Shown: positions 21,924-30,328, numbered from the stretch's first letter. The stretch is 64,000 nucleotides of DNA from Bartonella rochalimae ATCC BAA-1498 (GCF_000706645.1 NZ_KL407337.1:485070-549069), one strand, 5' to 3'. Translations and numbers: made by a program. The notes: a model not told the origin generated them from the letters alone.

Positions 21924-23045
21924 TTTCTATATTCCTTCGTTTAAAAAAACTTCAAATGACAAAACCAAGCAACTCTATAACCGTCTGCAATATCGGAACA
22001 TTTCTAATAAAATTCTTTAATTTATCTTTATAAGTCACTGAAACTAATTTGTTTTAAAATAAAAATAATATAAAAATTTATAACTCATTTCTGAGATACC
22101 AAAAATGTATAGTCTCATCATCAAAATAACAATTCGAGCCCAAAACTATGTCCTTTATAAAAGGTCACCAAAAACTAAAATAAAATATTGCTCTACCCCT
22201 GAAAATGTGAAATCGTTCTTTAATACCTAGAAAATATTTAAAATCATTACCATTAGAAACAATTAAAAAAATTTTTTCTCTTTATAAAAAAAGACTTTTG
22301 AGAGCATCAATCAACAACAACTATTTCAAAAACAATACCTTCAAAATTCAACATTTCAATCATCGTCAAAAAAATTCGATTTTTAGAAGTTATAATAACA
22401 GAATACGTAAAAACCGTTCTAATATCCCACAATCTAATTATGCTCGTTTCAGCTATAATAGTCTCATCTACAAATATATTATATTTTCTAATTTTATATG
22501 CTTTTCACTACTTAAATAAAGAAATCAACTTCCATAATCTAATAAAAAGAAACTCTGCTTACCAGCCATATTAAAAAATAAATTATTTACATCACTAATC
22601 AGACCACTTTTTCATACAGATAAAATCATCAAATCTAGTTTGTTTTTCTCATTAGAGTTTTATTATAAACCAGCTTAGCATCAAACTATCGTTTGCGATC
22701 TATCAAGAATTATCAAAATCAAAAAGTACCACAATTTTATATGACCGGAGTTTAATTATCAAATCTTTATATTTTCAATAAACATCTGCATCATATTCTT
22801 GACTAAAAAAATCATTTTACTGAAACAACATTTTCAAAAAATTATGTAAAATATCATAGCTTTAGTTATATTATAAACAAGTTCACTCATAGCACAAATT
22901 GTTCTCTTTTATCACGAACATCCTACAGATTTTCTGTCATAAAAGTTATAAGTTTTCTGTCAAGAATTCTATTAAAAGTCGAATATCTCAGCTTTTATTA
23001 TTAATCCTTGATTCAATAGAAGATATAGCTTATGAAAAATTGTCC
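21924..23045. other. 1.1 kb AT-rich gap before tRNA-Leu
   Basis: No supported gene. A 73-codon open frame at 22298-22519 (plus) has biased, Asn-rich composition and no ribosome site, so I do not call it. The sequence may be a decayed gene, but I found no recognisable motif. Confidence 0.5.
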
Positions 23046-23131
23046 GCGGACGTGATGAAATCGGTAAACATAGCAGACTTAAAATCTGCCGGCCTAAGGC
23101 CTTGCGGGTTCAAGTCCCGCCGTCCGCACCA
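23046..23131 (+). tRNA. tRNA-Leu (TAA), probable integration target
   Basis: Cloverleaf with acceptor GCGGACG / CGTCCGC, anticodon stem GCAGA/TCTGC around loop CTTAAAA (anticodon TAA), a class II long variable arm, T arm GCGGG-TTCAAGT-CCCGC, and encoded CCA at 23129-23131. 86 nt. Foreign genes begin about 300 bases after its 3' end. The last 14 nt reappear with one mismatch next to the integrase at 38427-38440. Confidence 0.97.
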
Positions 23132-23432
23132 CGACATGTGAATTTTCATTTATTTTTCAGTAGTTTATTAGAAATCAGAAAAAATTAAACCACCTTTTAA
23201 AACGCTATAATAACACTCTCAGATGGTACTGAGATAATACTAAATACGAATCATTGCTGCTTTTTTTGAAGCATCTTTTTAGCACTTTCCCCCTCCCCGT
23301 CATAAAAAATTAGGAGATAGAATCAACTTTCTAAACTAAGCCGCTTTCATAGCAGATCTTGTTAAATCAAAATGTAGTCTTTTCCTTCTTCAAATGCATA
23401 CTGATTAACGCGGTTTGTAATTTGGAACCTCT

Positions 23433-23699
23433 TCAAGATAATTCTACTGAATCTCTCTCCGTTTTTTTTGCTTCAATATAACGATCAATTTCAACAAGAT
23501 CCCATTTTAAATATCGTCCTTCTTGTATAGGCTTAGGAAAAGCTCCAATTTTTACAAACTCTCTAATGTATGTCATTGACATTCCAAGATAAATTGAGAG
23601 ATCTTGTATATTGACAAGCCGTTGCAAACGCATCGACAGTAAAGCTTGTTCGAATAAGCTTACTTTTTCTATTGAGGCAGTTAATTTTTCTTCATTCAT
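23433..23699 (-). CDS. Excisionase/AlpA-like DNA-binding protein
   Basis: 88 residues with a winged helix-turn-helix of the MerR/excisionase type in the second half: VNIQDLSIYLGMSMTYIREF followed by VKIGAFPKPIQEGRYLKWDL, then VEIDRYIEAKK. This layout (an HTH followed by a wing with FPKPI and a recognised W) is typical of AlpA/Xis proteins that regulate or direct excision. Last gene of the leftward early operon. It could instead be a transcriptional activator. Confidence 0.72.
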   Translation of the reverse strand: MNEEKLTASIEKVSLFEQALLSMRLQRLVNIQDLSIYLGMSMTYIREFVKIGAFPKPIQEGRYLKWDLVEIDRYIEAKKTERDSVELS

Positions 23700-23785
23700 T
23701 TAAAATTTTCCTTATTATCTAAGTGTTGAGAATAATTAAATGGGCGGGGACGCTGGAGGGGGATGGCTGGAGCGTCCCCATAACT

Positions 23786-24409
23786 TTAAGCCGCTTGAGC
23801 TGTAATCTTTTTGATGTCTTGTTCGATTTCTTCTAAAAATGTTTCCACTGCTTGATTGATGGATTCTATCTGTTCATCATTCCGATGGATCCGCTGAACC
23901 TTGAGACGTAAGTGAGCAGATTGTCCTGAAAACCCGGGATCATAGCTCACAAAGTCACACCACTGACGTCCTGTACAAGCCATTTGAAATTGCATTTGTG
24001 CTAAATATTCTGGTTTGATTTTTTCTGTCATCCAGAAACGAAGGTGGTTTACAGACTGGGGACATTTAATCTCTATGAGCCCATTCTCACCAATGAGACC
24101 ATCAGGGCTTGCACCAGCCATTTCGATTGTAGGATGTGGGATGAAACCACATGGAGTAACCTCTCTATCATAAACAAAGCTATATTCTTTGAGGGCATCC
24201 CCTTCATGTTCAATGCCCCGTTGTATAGCAGATGTTGTATAAGAATGGCTGATTTCACCGACTAAGCATTCTGTCATGAGTTTGATTTTGTATTCCTCAT
24301 ATTTGCTTGTGGGCAAATTTCTAGCGGTTCGACTAAGAATGTTGTAAACATTTGAGGCGGTGACTTTTCCTAAACGTGCCTGAAACCATTCTGCAGTTCT
24401 TTGTTCCAT
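23786..24409 (-). CDS. Phage exonuclease, YqaJ/lambda-Exo family
   Basis: 5'-3' double-strand exonuclease that partners with an annealing protein. Starts MEQRTAEWFQARLGKVTASN, with the family motif of Trp-Arg near the N-terminus, then the nuclease core GASPDGLIGENGLIEIKCPQ (Asp...Glu-x-Lys metal-binding triad) and PEYLAQMQFQMACTGRQWCD. 207 residues. The ATG at 24409 nearly abuts the recT stop at 24411. I reject an upstream in-frame extension into recT. Appears intact. Confidence 0.9.
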   Translation of the reverse strand: MEQRTAEWFQARLGKVTASNVYNILSRTARNLPTSKYEEYKIKLMTECLVGEISHSYTTSAIQRGIEHEGDALKEYSFVYDREVTPCGFIPHPTIEMAGASPDGLIGENGLIEIKCPQSVNHLRFWMTEKIKPEYLAQMQFQMACTGRQWCDFVSYDPGFSGQSAHLRLKVQRIHRNDEQIESINQAVETFLEEIEQDIKKITAQAA

Positions 24410-24410
24410 C

Positions 24411-25202
24411 TCACACCGCTCTTTGTTCTTGGTGATGAACACTGTCTTGACTATAAGTTTCATCATAGTCATAGACGAATTCAGCAGGCTGTTGTTCTTG
24501 AGGGGATTGTTGTTCTCTTTTTTTCTGTAGGAGATGTAAAACAGTCTGTCCTTCTTGAAGAGAAAGGTCTGTTATATTTCTGACATTGGCGAAGCTCAAA
24601 ACCTTTGTTTCATCTGTTTGTGTTTCCTGCATGAGGCTTTGGATTTCCATGATCATTTCATCGGATACAAGCTGCCTTTGTGAATTGGCGCCCTGATTAA
24701 TTCGTTCTGCTTCATCTTCATCGTAAATACCGGAAAATCCGAAAGCATAACGAGCACATTGGATGACTGCTTTGTGACGTAGCATGCGTGCAGGATATTT
24801 CTGCCATGGGTCTGTTTTTTGTTTACACTCGTTGAGATATTCCGTGACTTCGATAGGGTCTTTAATTTCTTTCAAGCGAATAGCGCATTTGATTGCTGTC
24901 AGATTGCCGTCCTTATCGAGTTGATCTTGAAAGGTCATGCCATCAAATTTAGGGTTTGATTTGATGATCTTGATCCATCCATCAATAGAGACGACAGGAA
25001 TAATACCGCCGCCTCTTTTAGGAAGAGCATAAATCTCTTTCGTGAGTGGATTTAAGCCATAAGTATTCGCGACGGAAATGAATGCAGCAAACTCTTCATC
25101 AGAGAAGTTATGACTAATACATGTTTTAATAATTGTTTTTCGAAACTCTTGTTCTGAGAACCCATATTTTGTGGAGATAAGAGCTAAAGGGGAATTTGTC
25201 AT
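24411..25202 (-). CDS. recT: Phage recombination protein RecT/Bet
   Basis: Single-strand annealing protein that works with the adjacent exonuclease in phage recombination. Family signatures: NTYGLNPLTKEIYALPKRGG, VVSIDGWIKIIKSNPKFDGM, PWQKYPARMLRHKAVIQCAR and YAFGFSGIYDEDEAERI. C-terminal part is Gln-rich and acidic. 263 residues, intact. Exo and RecT lie next to each other in one leftward operon. Confidence 0.92.
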   Translation of the reverse strand: MTNSPLALISTKYGFSEQEFRKTIIKTCISHNFSDEEFAAFISVANTYGLNPLTKEIYALPKRGGGIIPVVSIDGWIKIIKSNPKFDGMTFQDQLDKDGNLTAIKCAIRLKEIKDPIEVTEYLNECKQKTDPWQKYPARMLRHKAVIQCARYAFGFSGIYDEDEAERINQGANSQRQLVSDEMIMEIQSLMQETQTDETKVLSFANVRNITDLSLQEGQTVLHLLQKKREQQSPQEQQPAEFVYDYDETYSQDSVHHQEQRAV

Positions 25203-25281
25203 AGAAGAAATCCTTGATTTGCACGCACTTTACCCGTGATATGAAACAGGTATGTAAAAGTGAGCTTTGATTATTCTTCCT

Positions 25282-25596
25282 TCAAAGAAGGGGGTCCATT
25301 ATGGATATTTTTGTATTTCCAGTTATTTCGGCGTCACCAAAAATCCTTGCATGCCCAAAAATCTTGGCGCCGGCATAAATATTTGCATTGTCATAAACTA
25401 CAGCATCATCATAAACAGCGGCATTATCATGTATCCAGCAATCGCCATCATGTGATAAGTTGCTTTCCTTTTCAATAAAACCACCTAATTCCCCTACTTT
25501 CACATTACCAAAATCTCTCAATGCACGGATACGATAAGTTAACTTATTTCCGTATATCCAAGTTGTCTCATCAGTAATTTCGTATTTCTTTTCCAT
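25282..25596 (-). CDS. Short hexapeptide-repeat (beta-helix) phage protein
   Basis: 104 residues. The N-terminal half (YEITDETTWIYG, then RIRALRDFGNVKVGELGGFI and NLSHDGDCWI) closely matches residues about 80-130 of the large beta-helix protein at 61.4 kb. The second half is six to eight hexapeptides of the form V-Y-D-N-A-x (DNAAVYDDAVVYDNANIYAG), predicting a short left-handed beta-helix that ends in a non-repeat tail IMDPLL. AGGAGATG precedes the start. Function unknown. It may be shortened relative to relatives. Confidence 0.75.
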   Translation of the reverse strand: MEKKYEITDETTWIYGNKLTYRIRALRDFGNVKVGELGGFIEKESNLSHDGDCWIHDNAAVYDDAVVYDNANIYAGAKIFGHARIFGDAEITGNTKISIMDPLL

Positions 25597-25708
25597 GTTT
25601 CATCTCCTTTTAGTTAGACTCTGCCTTTGTCGTTCTTAGGAAAGAACGGCATTGCATTCTGTTGTAATTTTTTGAGAAAAGAGGCGTTTTTAAAATGTTC
25701 CTTAGAGA

Positions 25709-26089
25709 TTAAAGGACATCACTAAGACGCAAACGGTGCTGCTCTTCATAAGTACCGTAGATTTCATCATCAATTTTTTGATCTTCTAGATCTTTTCTAA
25801 AAGCCTCATAAGCATCGCTGTATTCTACAAAAGGATGTTCAATCATTTCATAAAAGCAGCTCTCTGCATTTTCTTTGATGTATGCTTCAGCAATTTCTTC
25901 AGAGATATCTTCCCATCAATTTGTTGAGAGTTCGACACGAATAATTCTTTCCACATCCTCAATGCCAGATAAAAAGTTTAAGACTTCGGTTTCATCATAA
26001 AAAGGTCCAGACCGTGCAGTGTTTTCATTTTCATTCGTGCACATGACCAAAAGAATTTCATCTGGATTAATAAAAATCGGCTTGTCCAT
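25709..26089 (-). pseudogene. Phage protein of unknown function, split by an in-frame TGA
   Basis: From the ATG at 26089 (ribosome site GAGGGGG) the frame reads MDKPIFINPDEILLVMCTNE to RIIRVELSTN and stops at TGA (25916-25918). The same frame then continues without a break for 68 codons (WEDISEEIAEAYIKENAESC ... HRLRLSDVL) to TAA at 25709. The second part has no start of its own and an acidic composition like the first. One base change (for example CGA to TGA) explains it. The restored protein would be 126 residues; family not recognised. It is the first gene after the operator pair. Confidence 0.75.
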
Positions 26090-26150
26090 ATCTACACCCC
26101 CTCTAGTGCCTTTCGGCTGTTGATTACGCGTGATTTGTATAATAAGCATA

Positions 26151-26199
26151 TTTCATATTAAATGAAAAATGTCAATTATAAATTTCATAAAAAATGAAA
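26151..26199. promoter_or_regulatory. Two repressor-operator palindromes upstream of the leftward early operon
   Basis: Two 17-bp palindromes, TTTCAT-ATTAA-ATGAAA (26151-26167) and TTTCAT-AAAAA-ATGAAA (26183-26199), with centres 32 bp apart, about three helical turns. They lie upstream of the 26089 start that heads the leftward exo/recT operon and share the core TTTCA-N7-TGAAA with two sites flanking the repressor start. Probable binding sites of the 26282-26593 repressor. Confidence 0.7.
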
Positions 26200-26281
26200 T
26201 ATTTGCATATGGAGGCTAATAGTGGATGAAGAAATGCTAAAAAACTTTGGGATTGTGGGGATAAAAAGGTGATAGCTGCTA

Positions 26282-26593
26282 TTATTTTTTGTCTGATTGG
26301 CCAGAATTCTGAAGAATCGTTAAAACAGCTTGTTGAACTTCAGGCTTTGCTTGATAAAAAAGACTAACAAATTGTCCAGATCCCTCGATTAAAAAAGGGG
26401 GTACTTCACCGATAAAATTAATAATTTTTATTAACTCATCTGCTTTTATCGAGCGATTTATACCTGAGTTATTTAATATGCTGGTAAGGGTAGAGGGCAA
26501 TATACCTAAATGCTCAGCCAGCATTTTTTTGCTGCCATGTCCTTTTTTAACTAATTGCTTATTAAGCCATAATCTTAACTGTTCACGTTCCAT
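26282..26593 (-). CDS. Phage repressor-like helix-turn-helix protein
   Basis: 103 residues. An XRE-like HTH lies at about residues 18-45 (GSKKMLAEHLGILPSTLTSI followed by LNNSGINRSIKADELIKII). The tail after residue 75 is too short to be a self-cleaving LexA-like domain, so induction would need another route. The gene sits between two sets of matching operator palindromes and faces the cro-like gene, the classic immunity-region layout. Appears intact. Confidence 0.75.
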   Translation of the reverse strand: MEREQLRLWLNKQLVKKGHGSKKMLAEHLGILPSTLTSILNNSGINRSIKADELIKIINFIGEVPPFLIEGSGQFVSLFYQAKPEVQQAVLTILQNSGQSDKK

Positions 26594-26606
26594 GATAATA
26601 AAGTTC

Positions 26607-26678
26607 TTTCAGATTGAGTGAAAAATCAATTCAATAAATTCTAAATTTTTCTCTTGATAAAATTCAGAATTTATGAAA
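26607..26678. promoter_or_regulatory. Two further operator-like palindromes between repressor and cro-like genes
   Basis: TTTCA-GATTGAG-TGAAA (26607-26623) lies 14 bases upstream of the repressor start. ATTCA-GAATTTA-TGAAA (26662-26678, one mismatch in the outer position) lies just upstream of the cro-like ATG at 26689. Both fit the same TTTCA-N7-TGAAA core as the pair at 26151-26199, so the repressor probably controls its own gene and the divergent one. Confidence 0.65.
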
Positions 26679-26688
26679 TTGTGTTATT

Positions 26689-27038
26689 ATGAAACAAGAT
26701 CCTGCATATACACTTATAAAATATTTAGGTGGAGAGTAGCTAATGTCGCACGCATTTTACATAAATGTAAAGGCGCTGTTTATCGTATAACTTACTCCAA
26801 GAAAAAAGGTGGTGCCAGTGGATTGTTTCCTTCATCTTATCAAGCACAGCTGCTCAGTTACGCTAAACTTCACAACATCGACCTGGGTCCAGAAGACTTT
26901 TTCTATCCTGAACGATTACAGGCATTAATTCAAGAAAGCTCATCCTCCCCATCTACATTTTGCGATGATTTTTCTGGTTGCAGAGATGTGTGTAAGTGGA
27001 ACGATATGCAGCAATTACATTATGAAGAAAGGAAATAA
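26689..27038 (+). pseudogene. Cro-like regulator with a 1-nt frameshift
   Basis: From the ATG at 26689 the frame reads MKQDPAYTLIKYLGGE and then hits TAG (26737-26739). The rest of the gene continues in another frame: VANVARILHKCKGAVYRITY, SKKKGGASGLFPSSYQAQL and HNIDLGPEDFF. Together they form one HTH protein of about 116 residues if one base is restored near 26735. The gene diverges from the repressor and carries an operator at its start, so its original role was probably Cro-like. A longer in-frame start at 26673 gives an N-terminus unlike a regulator. Confidence 0.7.
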
Positions 27039-27040
27039 AG

Positions 27041-27259
27041 ATGGATTACGGTTTGGCAACGATGATTGTGTTTTTTATAGTCAATGTAGCCATGTTTTTT
27101 GCTGGCTTTTACTTTTATAAAATGACGGAAACGCATGAATATAAAATGACGGAAACGCATGAAAAAGAGACAGATAAAAGAATGGACAACATAAAACGTA
27201 AACAAGAAAATTTAATTCAAACACAAAAAGATTTAATGGAAAAAATTAACCGCCTTTGA
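27041..27259 (+). CDS. Small membrane protein with coiled-coil tail
   Basis: 72 residues. One transmembrane helix (about residues 6-27, MIVFFIVNVAMFFAGFYFYK) precedes a charged coiled-coil region (DKRMDNIKRKQENLIQTQKD). The octapeptide YKMTETHE occurs twice in tandem because of a perfect 24-bp duplication (27116-27163), which keeps frame. It follows the cro-like gene by two bases. Function unknown. Confidence 0.62.
   Translation: MDYGLATMIVFFIVNVAMFFAGFYFYKMTETHEYKMTETHEKETDKRMDNIKRKQENLIQTQKDLMEKINRL
27116..27163 (+). repeat. 24-bp perfect tandem duplication (in frame)
   Basis: TATAAAATGACGGAAACGCA plus TGAA occurs twice head to tail (27116-27139 and 27140-27163), adding eight residues to the small membrane protein. 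Confidence 0.9.
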
Positions 27260-27266
27260 GACTACT

Positions 27267-27922
27267 CTACTGGAATGGCAGTAAAAAGTTTGGCCCAAAA
27301 GTAGTTTCAAGTATTTTCTCTGCATGATTTGATGAAGTGTGTTCAATGATAAAGATTGGTGTACTTACGATATCTGGTTTTAGGTGGCGAACTTTTAAAA
27401 TAAATTCTATTTCTTCATGTGCATCCAAATTAAAACAATCGAAAATAGTCCCTGTTTCTAAATTTGCTAAAAAAGGATTTTTTAAGGACATACACTTTTC
27501 ATTTTCTGGTTTGAAACCCATTGGATATTTTCCAAAAATACCACCGTCTTCAAACACAAATAGGTTTTCGTTGTGTAATCGAAAATTATTTATTCTCATT
27601 GTTTGTCTTGTGGGATTTTTTATGATGAAATGCGTCTCAATGAAAACGTTTCTTCCAAATTCACTTGCATTTACGTTTTTTACGGTAACGTTCAACTTTG
27701 GACCTAAGTCTCGTATTTGTTTTTCTGCCCATAAAATGGAGACGTGCTCTTGTGCAGCTTCAGCTTGTTTTTTTAGCTGTTGGAATTGCCTTTCTAGATT
27801 GTTTAATCTTCTTGGCGGATTTTTTCTGCTTCTTTACGGTCTTTATTTCTTAAAATAATCCCTACAGCAAGCGATGTAACAAATGACACTAAACCTGTAA
27901 GTAAATTTGCCCATTCTAGCAT
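27267..27922 (-). pseudogene. Membrane-anchored phage protein, frameshifted
   Basis: The ATG at 27922 (ribosome site GGGGAGAG) encodes a transmembrane N-terminus, MLEWANLLTGLVSFVTSLAV then GIILRNKDRKEAEKIRQED, and stops at TAA (27803-27805). In the next frame the sequence continues as LNNLERQFQQLKKQAEAAQE, a coiled coil, then about 160 residues of beta-rich sequence (NVFIETHFIIKNPTRQTMRI) to 27267. Restoring one base near the GATTAAAC junction gives a 218-residue protein: helix, coiled coil, globular domain. The 3' part alone has no convincing start. Family not recognised. Confidence 0.68.
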
Positions 27923-28053
27923 CTTTTCTCTCCCCACTTTTTTAGAATCGTTGGGAGGCTACTTTTTCACACACATTTTTTCAAGACAGGTAATCACAAC
28001 ACGCTCTGTCATAGCGCACGCATAAATAGGTAACAACCTTAAGGGGGACAATC

Positions 28054-28386
28054 ATGGCTTTTGAAGCCGATAAGAATGATAGTGGTAAACCGCGTGTTGA
28101 TCTTATTCCACCCCTTACATTGCTTGAGGTTGGCCGTGTTTTAGAGTTTGGAGCAAATAAGTACGGTGCAAGCAATTGGCTTCATGGCATGAATTGGAGC
28201 CGTTTGTATGGAGCTGCTTTACGTCATTTATTAGCTTGGTTTGGTGGAGAAGATAAAGATCTGGAAAGCGGATTGCCACACTTGGCTCATGCCGTTTGCT
28301 GTCTTCTTTTCCTCATGGAGTTTGAAGCACAACAGATTGGTTGTGATAATCGTCCCAAAGAAAGGCAAAAGTATCATGATCATTAA
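28054..28386 (+). CDS. dATP/dGTP diphosphohydrolase-like phage protein (DUF5664)
   Basis: 110 residues. The pattern KPRVDLIPPLTLLEVGRVLE, FGANKYGASNWLHGMNWSRL, YGAALRHLLAWFGGEDKDLE and GLPHLAHAVCCLLFLMEFE matches the phage DUF5664 family related to all-alpha NTP pyrophosphatases; its Glu/Asp and His residues are in the expected helices. It may adjust nucleotide pools during phage growth. AAGGGGGA precedes the ATG. Its end overlaps the RuvC-like start by 11 bases. Intact. Confidence 0.8.
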   Translation: MAFEADKNDSGKPRVDLIPPLTLLEVGRVLEFGANKYGASNWLHGMNWSRLYGAALRHLLAWFGGEDKDLESGLPHLAHAVCCLLFLMEFEAQQIGCDNRPKERQKYHDH

Positions 28387-28838
28387 GGCACAAACCATTC
28401 TCTGTTTTGATCTAGGGACAAAGACCGGTTGGGCGATTTGTGGTGCTGATGGTCACATTATCAGTGGTGTTATGAATCAGTGGTGTTATGAATTTCCAGC
28501 CCCGTCGTTTTGAAGGGGGTGGGATGCGTTATTTGCGTTTTAAGCAATGGCTTAATGAAATTAAGCTGACAGCAGGGAGAATTGATGCGGTGTATTTTGA
28601 AGAAGTCCGCCGTCATATAGGGACAGATGCCGCACATGTTTACGGTGGCTTGTTAGCAACCTTAACAGCATGGTGTGAGTATTATCAGATCCCGTATGAA
28701 GGGATCCCTGTTAGTACGATTAAGAAAGAGACAACAGGAAAAGGGAATGCCTCGAAAGAAGAGATGATTAAGGCGGTGTGTGCCAAAGGGCATGCGCCTA
28801 AAGATGATAATGAAGCAGATGCTTTGGCAATTTTATAG
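28376..28838 (+). pseudogene. RuvC-like Holliday junction resolvase broken by a 16-bp tandem duplication
   Basis: The ATG at 28376 begins MIIKAQTILCFDLGTKTGWA with the first catalytic Asp (CFDLGTKTGWAI), as in phage RuvC-like resolvases. The 16-mer CAGTGGTGTTATGAAT is present twice in tandem (28462-28477, 28478-28493) and shifts the frame. Removing one copy gives GHIISGVMNFQPRRFEGGG and an unbroken 148-residue protein with YFEEVRRHIGTDAAHVYGGL (second acidic residue) and PKDDNEADALAIL (C-terminal acidic pair). All RuvC-fold signature residues survive in the two fragments, but the present gene cannot make the intact enzyme. Confidence 0.85.
28462..28493 (+). repeat. 16-bp perfect tandem duplication
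   Basis: CAGTGGTGTTATGAAT twice in tandem inside the RuvC-like gene. The length is not a multiple of three, so the frame is lost. Confidence 0.95.
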
Positions 28839-28860
28839 TTAAGGAAAGAAGGGGGCACAC

Positions 28861-29918
28861 ATGCCCAGTAAAATACCTTGGACGAGGCTTGATGCGAGTG
28901 AATGGATGAATGAAGTTTCTTATTTATCACCAACAGAAAAATGCATTTACGTGATGTTATGGTTTCAAATGCTTTATACTGGTGAACCACTTGTGAGTGA
29001 CTTAAAGGCATTAGCTCTTTATGTTGGCTATCCAGTCAAAACATTTATCAAAGCATTGGATCTTTTATTGCTTAAAAATAAAATGATCATTTTAGAAGAT
29101 GGTCGTTTATGGAATCTAGATGTTGAATCAGAATTAAATGAAAGCAAAGAAAAATCAGAAGCAGCGTCAAAAGCAGCTAATTCTAGATGGCATAAAAAAG
29201 TAAAAATGACACTAATCATATAAATGAAGGCGCATATGCGGATTGCATGCAGAGCGCATGCGATGCGCATAGTGTTCCGCAATGCGATCGCAATGCTATT
29301 AACAATAACAATAACATATATAAAAAAAACTAATACTATCGTATTAGCAAAAAAGAAATTTGTTCTGAAAGTTTAGAAACGAACGATTTGATTGAAGAGC
29401 CAACAGAGGTTGATGCTCTCCAGAGCTCATCAGAACAAAACGCAACGGATGTAGAAAACAAACCTCCCATTCACGAGCAAGAAAACACTCCTAAGGAAGC
29501 TAAGCGGGTTAAAAGCGATAGAGGTTGTCGTTTGCCTTCTGATTTTAAACCTGATTACGCTTTTGCCATTGCAGAGGGCTTACCTCCAAAGCGTGTGAAC
29601 ATCGAGAAAGCAAAATTTCGAGATTATTGGAATGCGAAGACAGGAAAAGACGCGACCAAGCATGATTGGCCAGCGACTTGGCGTAATTGGGTTCGTAGGG
29701 TGATCGAAAAATTAGAGGAAAGGAAGAACTATGAACAACAACGCTCTCAAGGCCAAAAAAGCATTGGAGAACAGATTGCAGACAGCGTCCTTGATATCGG
29801 CTCTGGAGGGTACTTTGGATCAAGTTCACAGCATGATAGCGCCGAGTTTCCCCTTGAGCTTAGTGGATGGTACCCAGTTAACGAAGCAGCAAGAAACGAG
29901 AGCTTTAGAGGCTTATGA
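28861..29918 (+). pseudogene. DUF1376 phage replication-type protein with frameshift and stop
   Basis: The N-terminal DUF1376 domain is clear: MPSKIPWTRLDASEWMNEVS, YLSPTEKCIYVMLWFQMLYT, LKALALYVGYPVKTFIKALD. After SKAANSRWHKK one A is missing from the tract at 29194-29199. The frame that would follow reads SKNDTNHINEGAYADC and CDRNAINNNNNIYKKN, then an in-frame TAA (29331-29333), and goes on YYRISKKEICSESLETND to a C-terminal region HDWPATWRNWVRRVIEKLEE. Restored length is about 352 residues. Such proteins are found with phage replication genes. Two independent lesions mean it is dead. Confidence 0.82.
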
Positions 29919-29952
29919 TCGGCTTCAAGAGCTGTTTGCGGGTGAAAGCTAA
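29731..29952 (+). CDS. Small phage protein overlapping the DUF1376 C-terminus
   Basis: 73 residues starting MNNNALKAKKALENRLQTAS, preceded by a good ribosome site (GAGGAAAGGA). Composition is protein-like: a helical N-terminus and LTKQQETRALEAYDRLQELF at the end. It overlaps 188 bases of the DUF1376 reading frame in another frame, so only one of the two may be real over that stretch. Function unknown. Confidence 0.5.
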   Translation: MNNNALKAKKALENRLQTASLISALEGTLDQVHSMIAPSFPLSLVDGTQLTKQQETRALEAYDRLQELFAGES

Positions 29953-30328
29953 CAAAGAGGATATCTCTAAGGCTCTTCGCATGCTTTCCTGTGGTTTGAA
30001 AATCCCACAGCGCTCAGATTATGAGGGTATAGCGCTTGCTTATGGTATGGCTTTAGAAACGGTTTCATCTTGGTCACTGATGAGAACGGTTAAACGGATT
30101 TTATGCGGTGAAATTGATGGTTTATCGGATACGTTTTTTCCTAGCACTCATGAGCTTGTAAAGCTGTGCCATGCTTTAGAAAACGAGCTTTTATCTAAAG
30201 CTAATTTAGTTCGTAAAGCCGTTATGAGGAGCTGTGAAAGAGGGAAAGCAAGTCCTCTCAGGCTTGTTGAAAGGTTAGAATTTGAAGATGTTTTGAATGG
30301 ATTTGGAGAGAAGGCTTCAACAAAATAG
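29915..30328 (+). CDS. Phage protein of unknown function
   Basis: Up to 137 residues from an ATG at 29915; a start further in at a GTG (VKANKEDISKALRM) is equally possible. The sequence is helical (KEDISKALRMLSCGLKIPQR, VSSWSLMRTVKRILCGEIDG, THELVKLCHALENELLSKAN), in the style of phage replication-loader or DnaC-region small proteins, but I do not recognise a family. It overlaps the 29731-29952 frame. Confidence 0.6.
   Translation: MIGFKSCLRVKANKEDISKALRMLSCGLKIPQRSDYEGIALAYGMALETVSSWSLMRTVKRILCGEIDGLSDTFFPSTHELVKLCHALENELLSKANLVRKAVMRSCERGKASPLRLVERLEFEDVLNGFGEKASTK

Noticed and set aside
22298..22519. 73-codon plus-strand frame in the gap before tRNA-Leu
   Set aside because: Asn/Ile-rich, no ribosome site, no motif; typical chance frame in AT-rich DNA.
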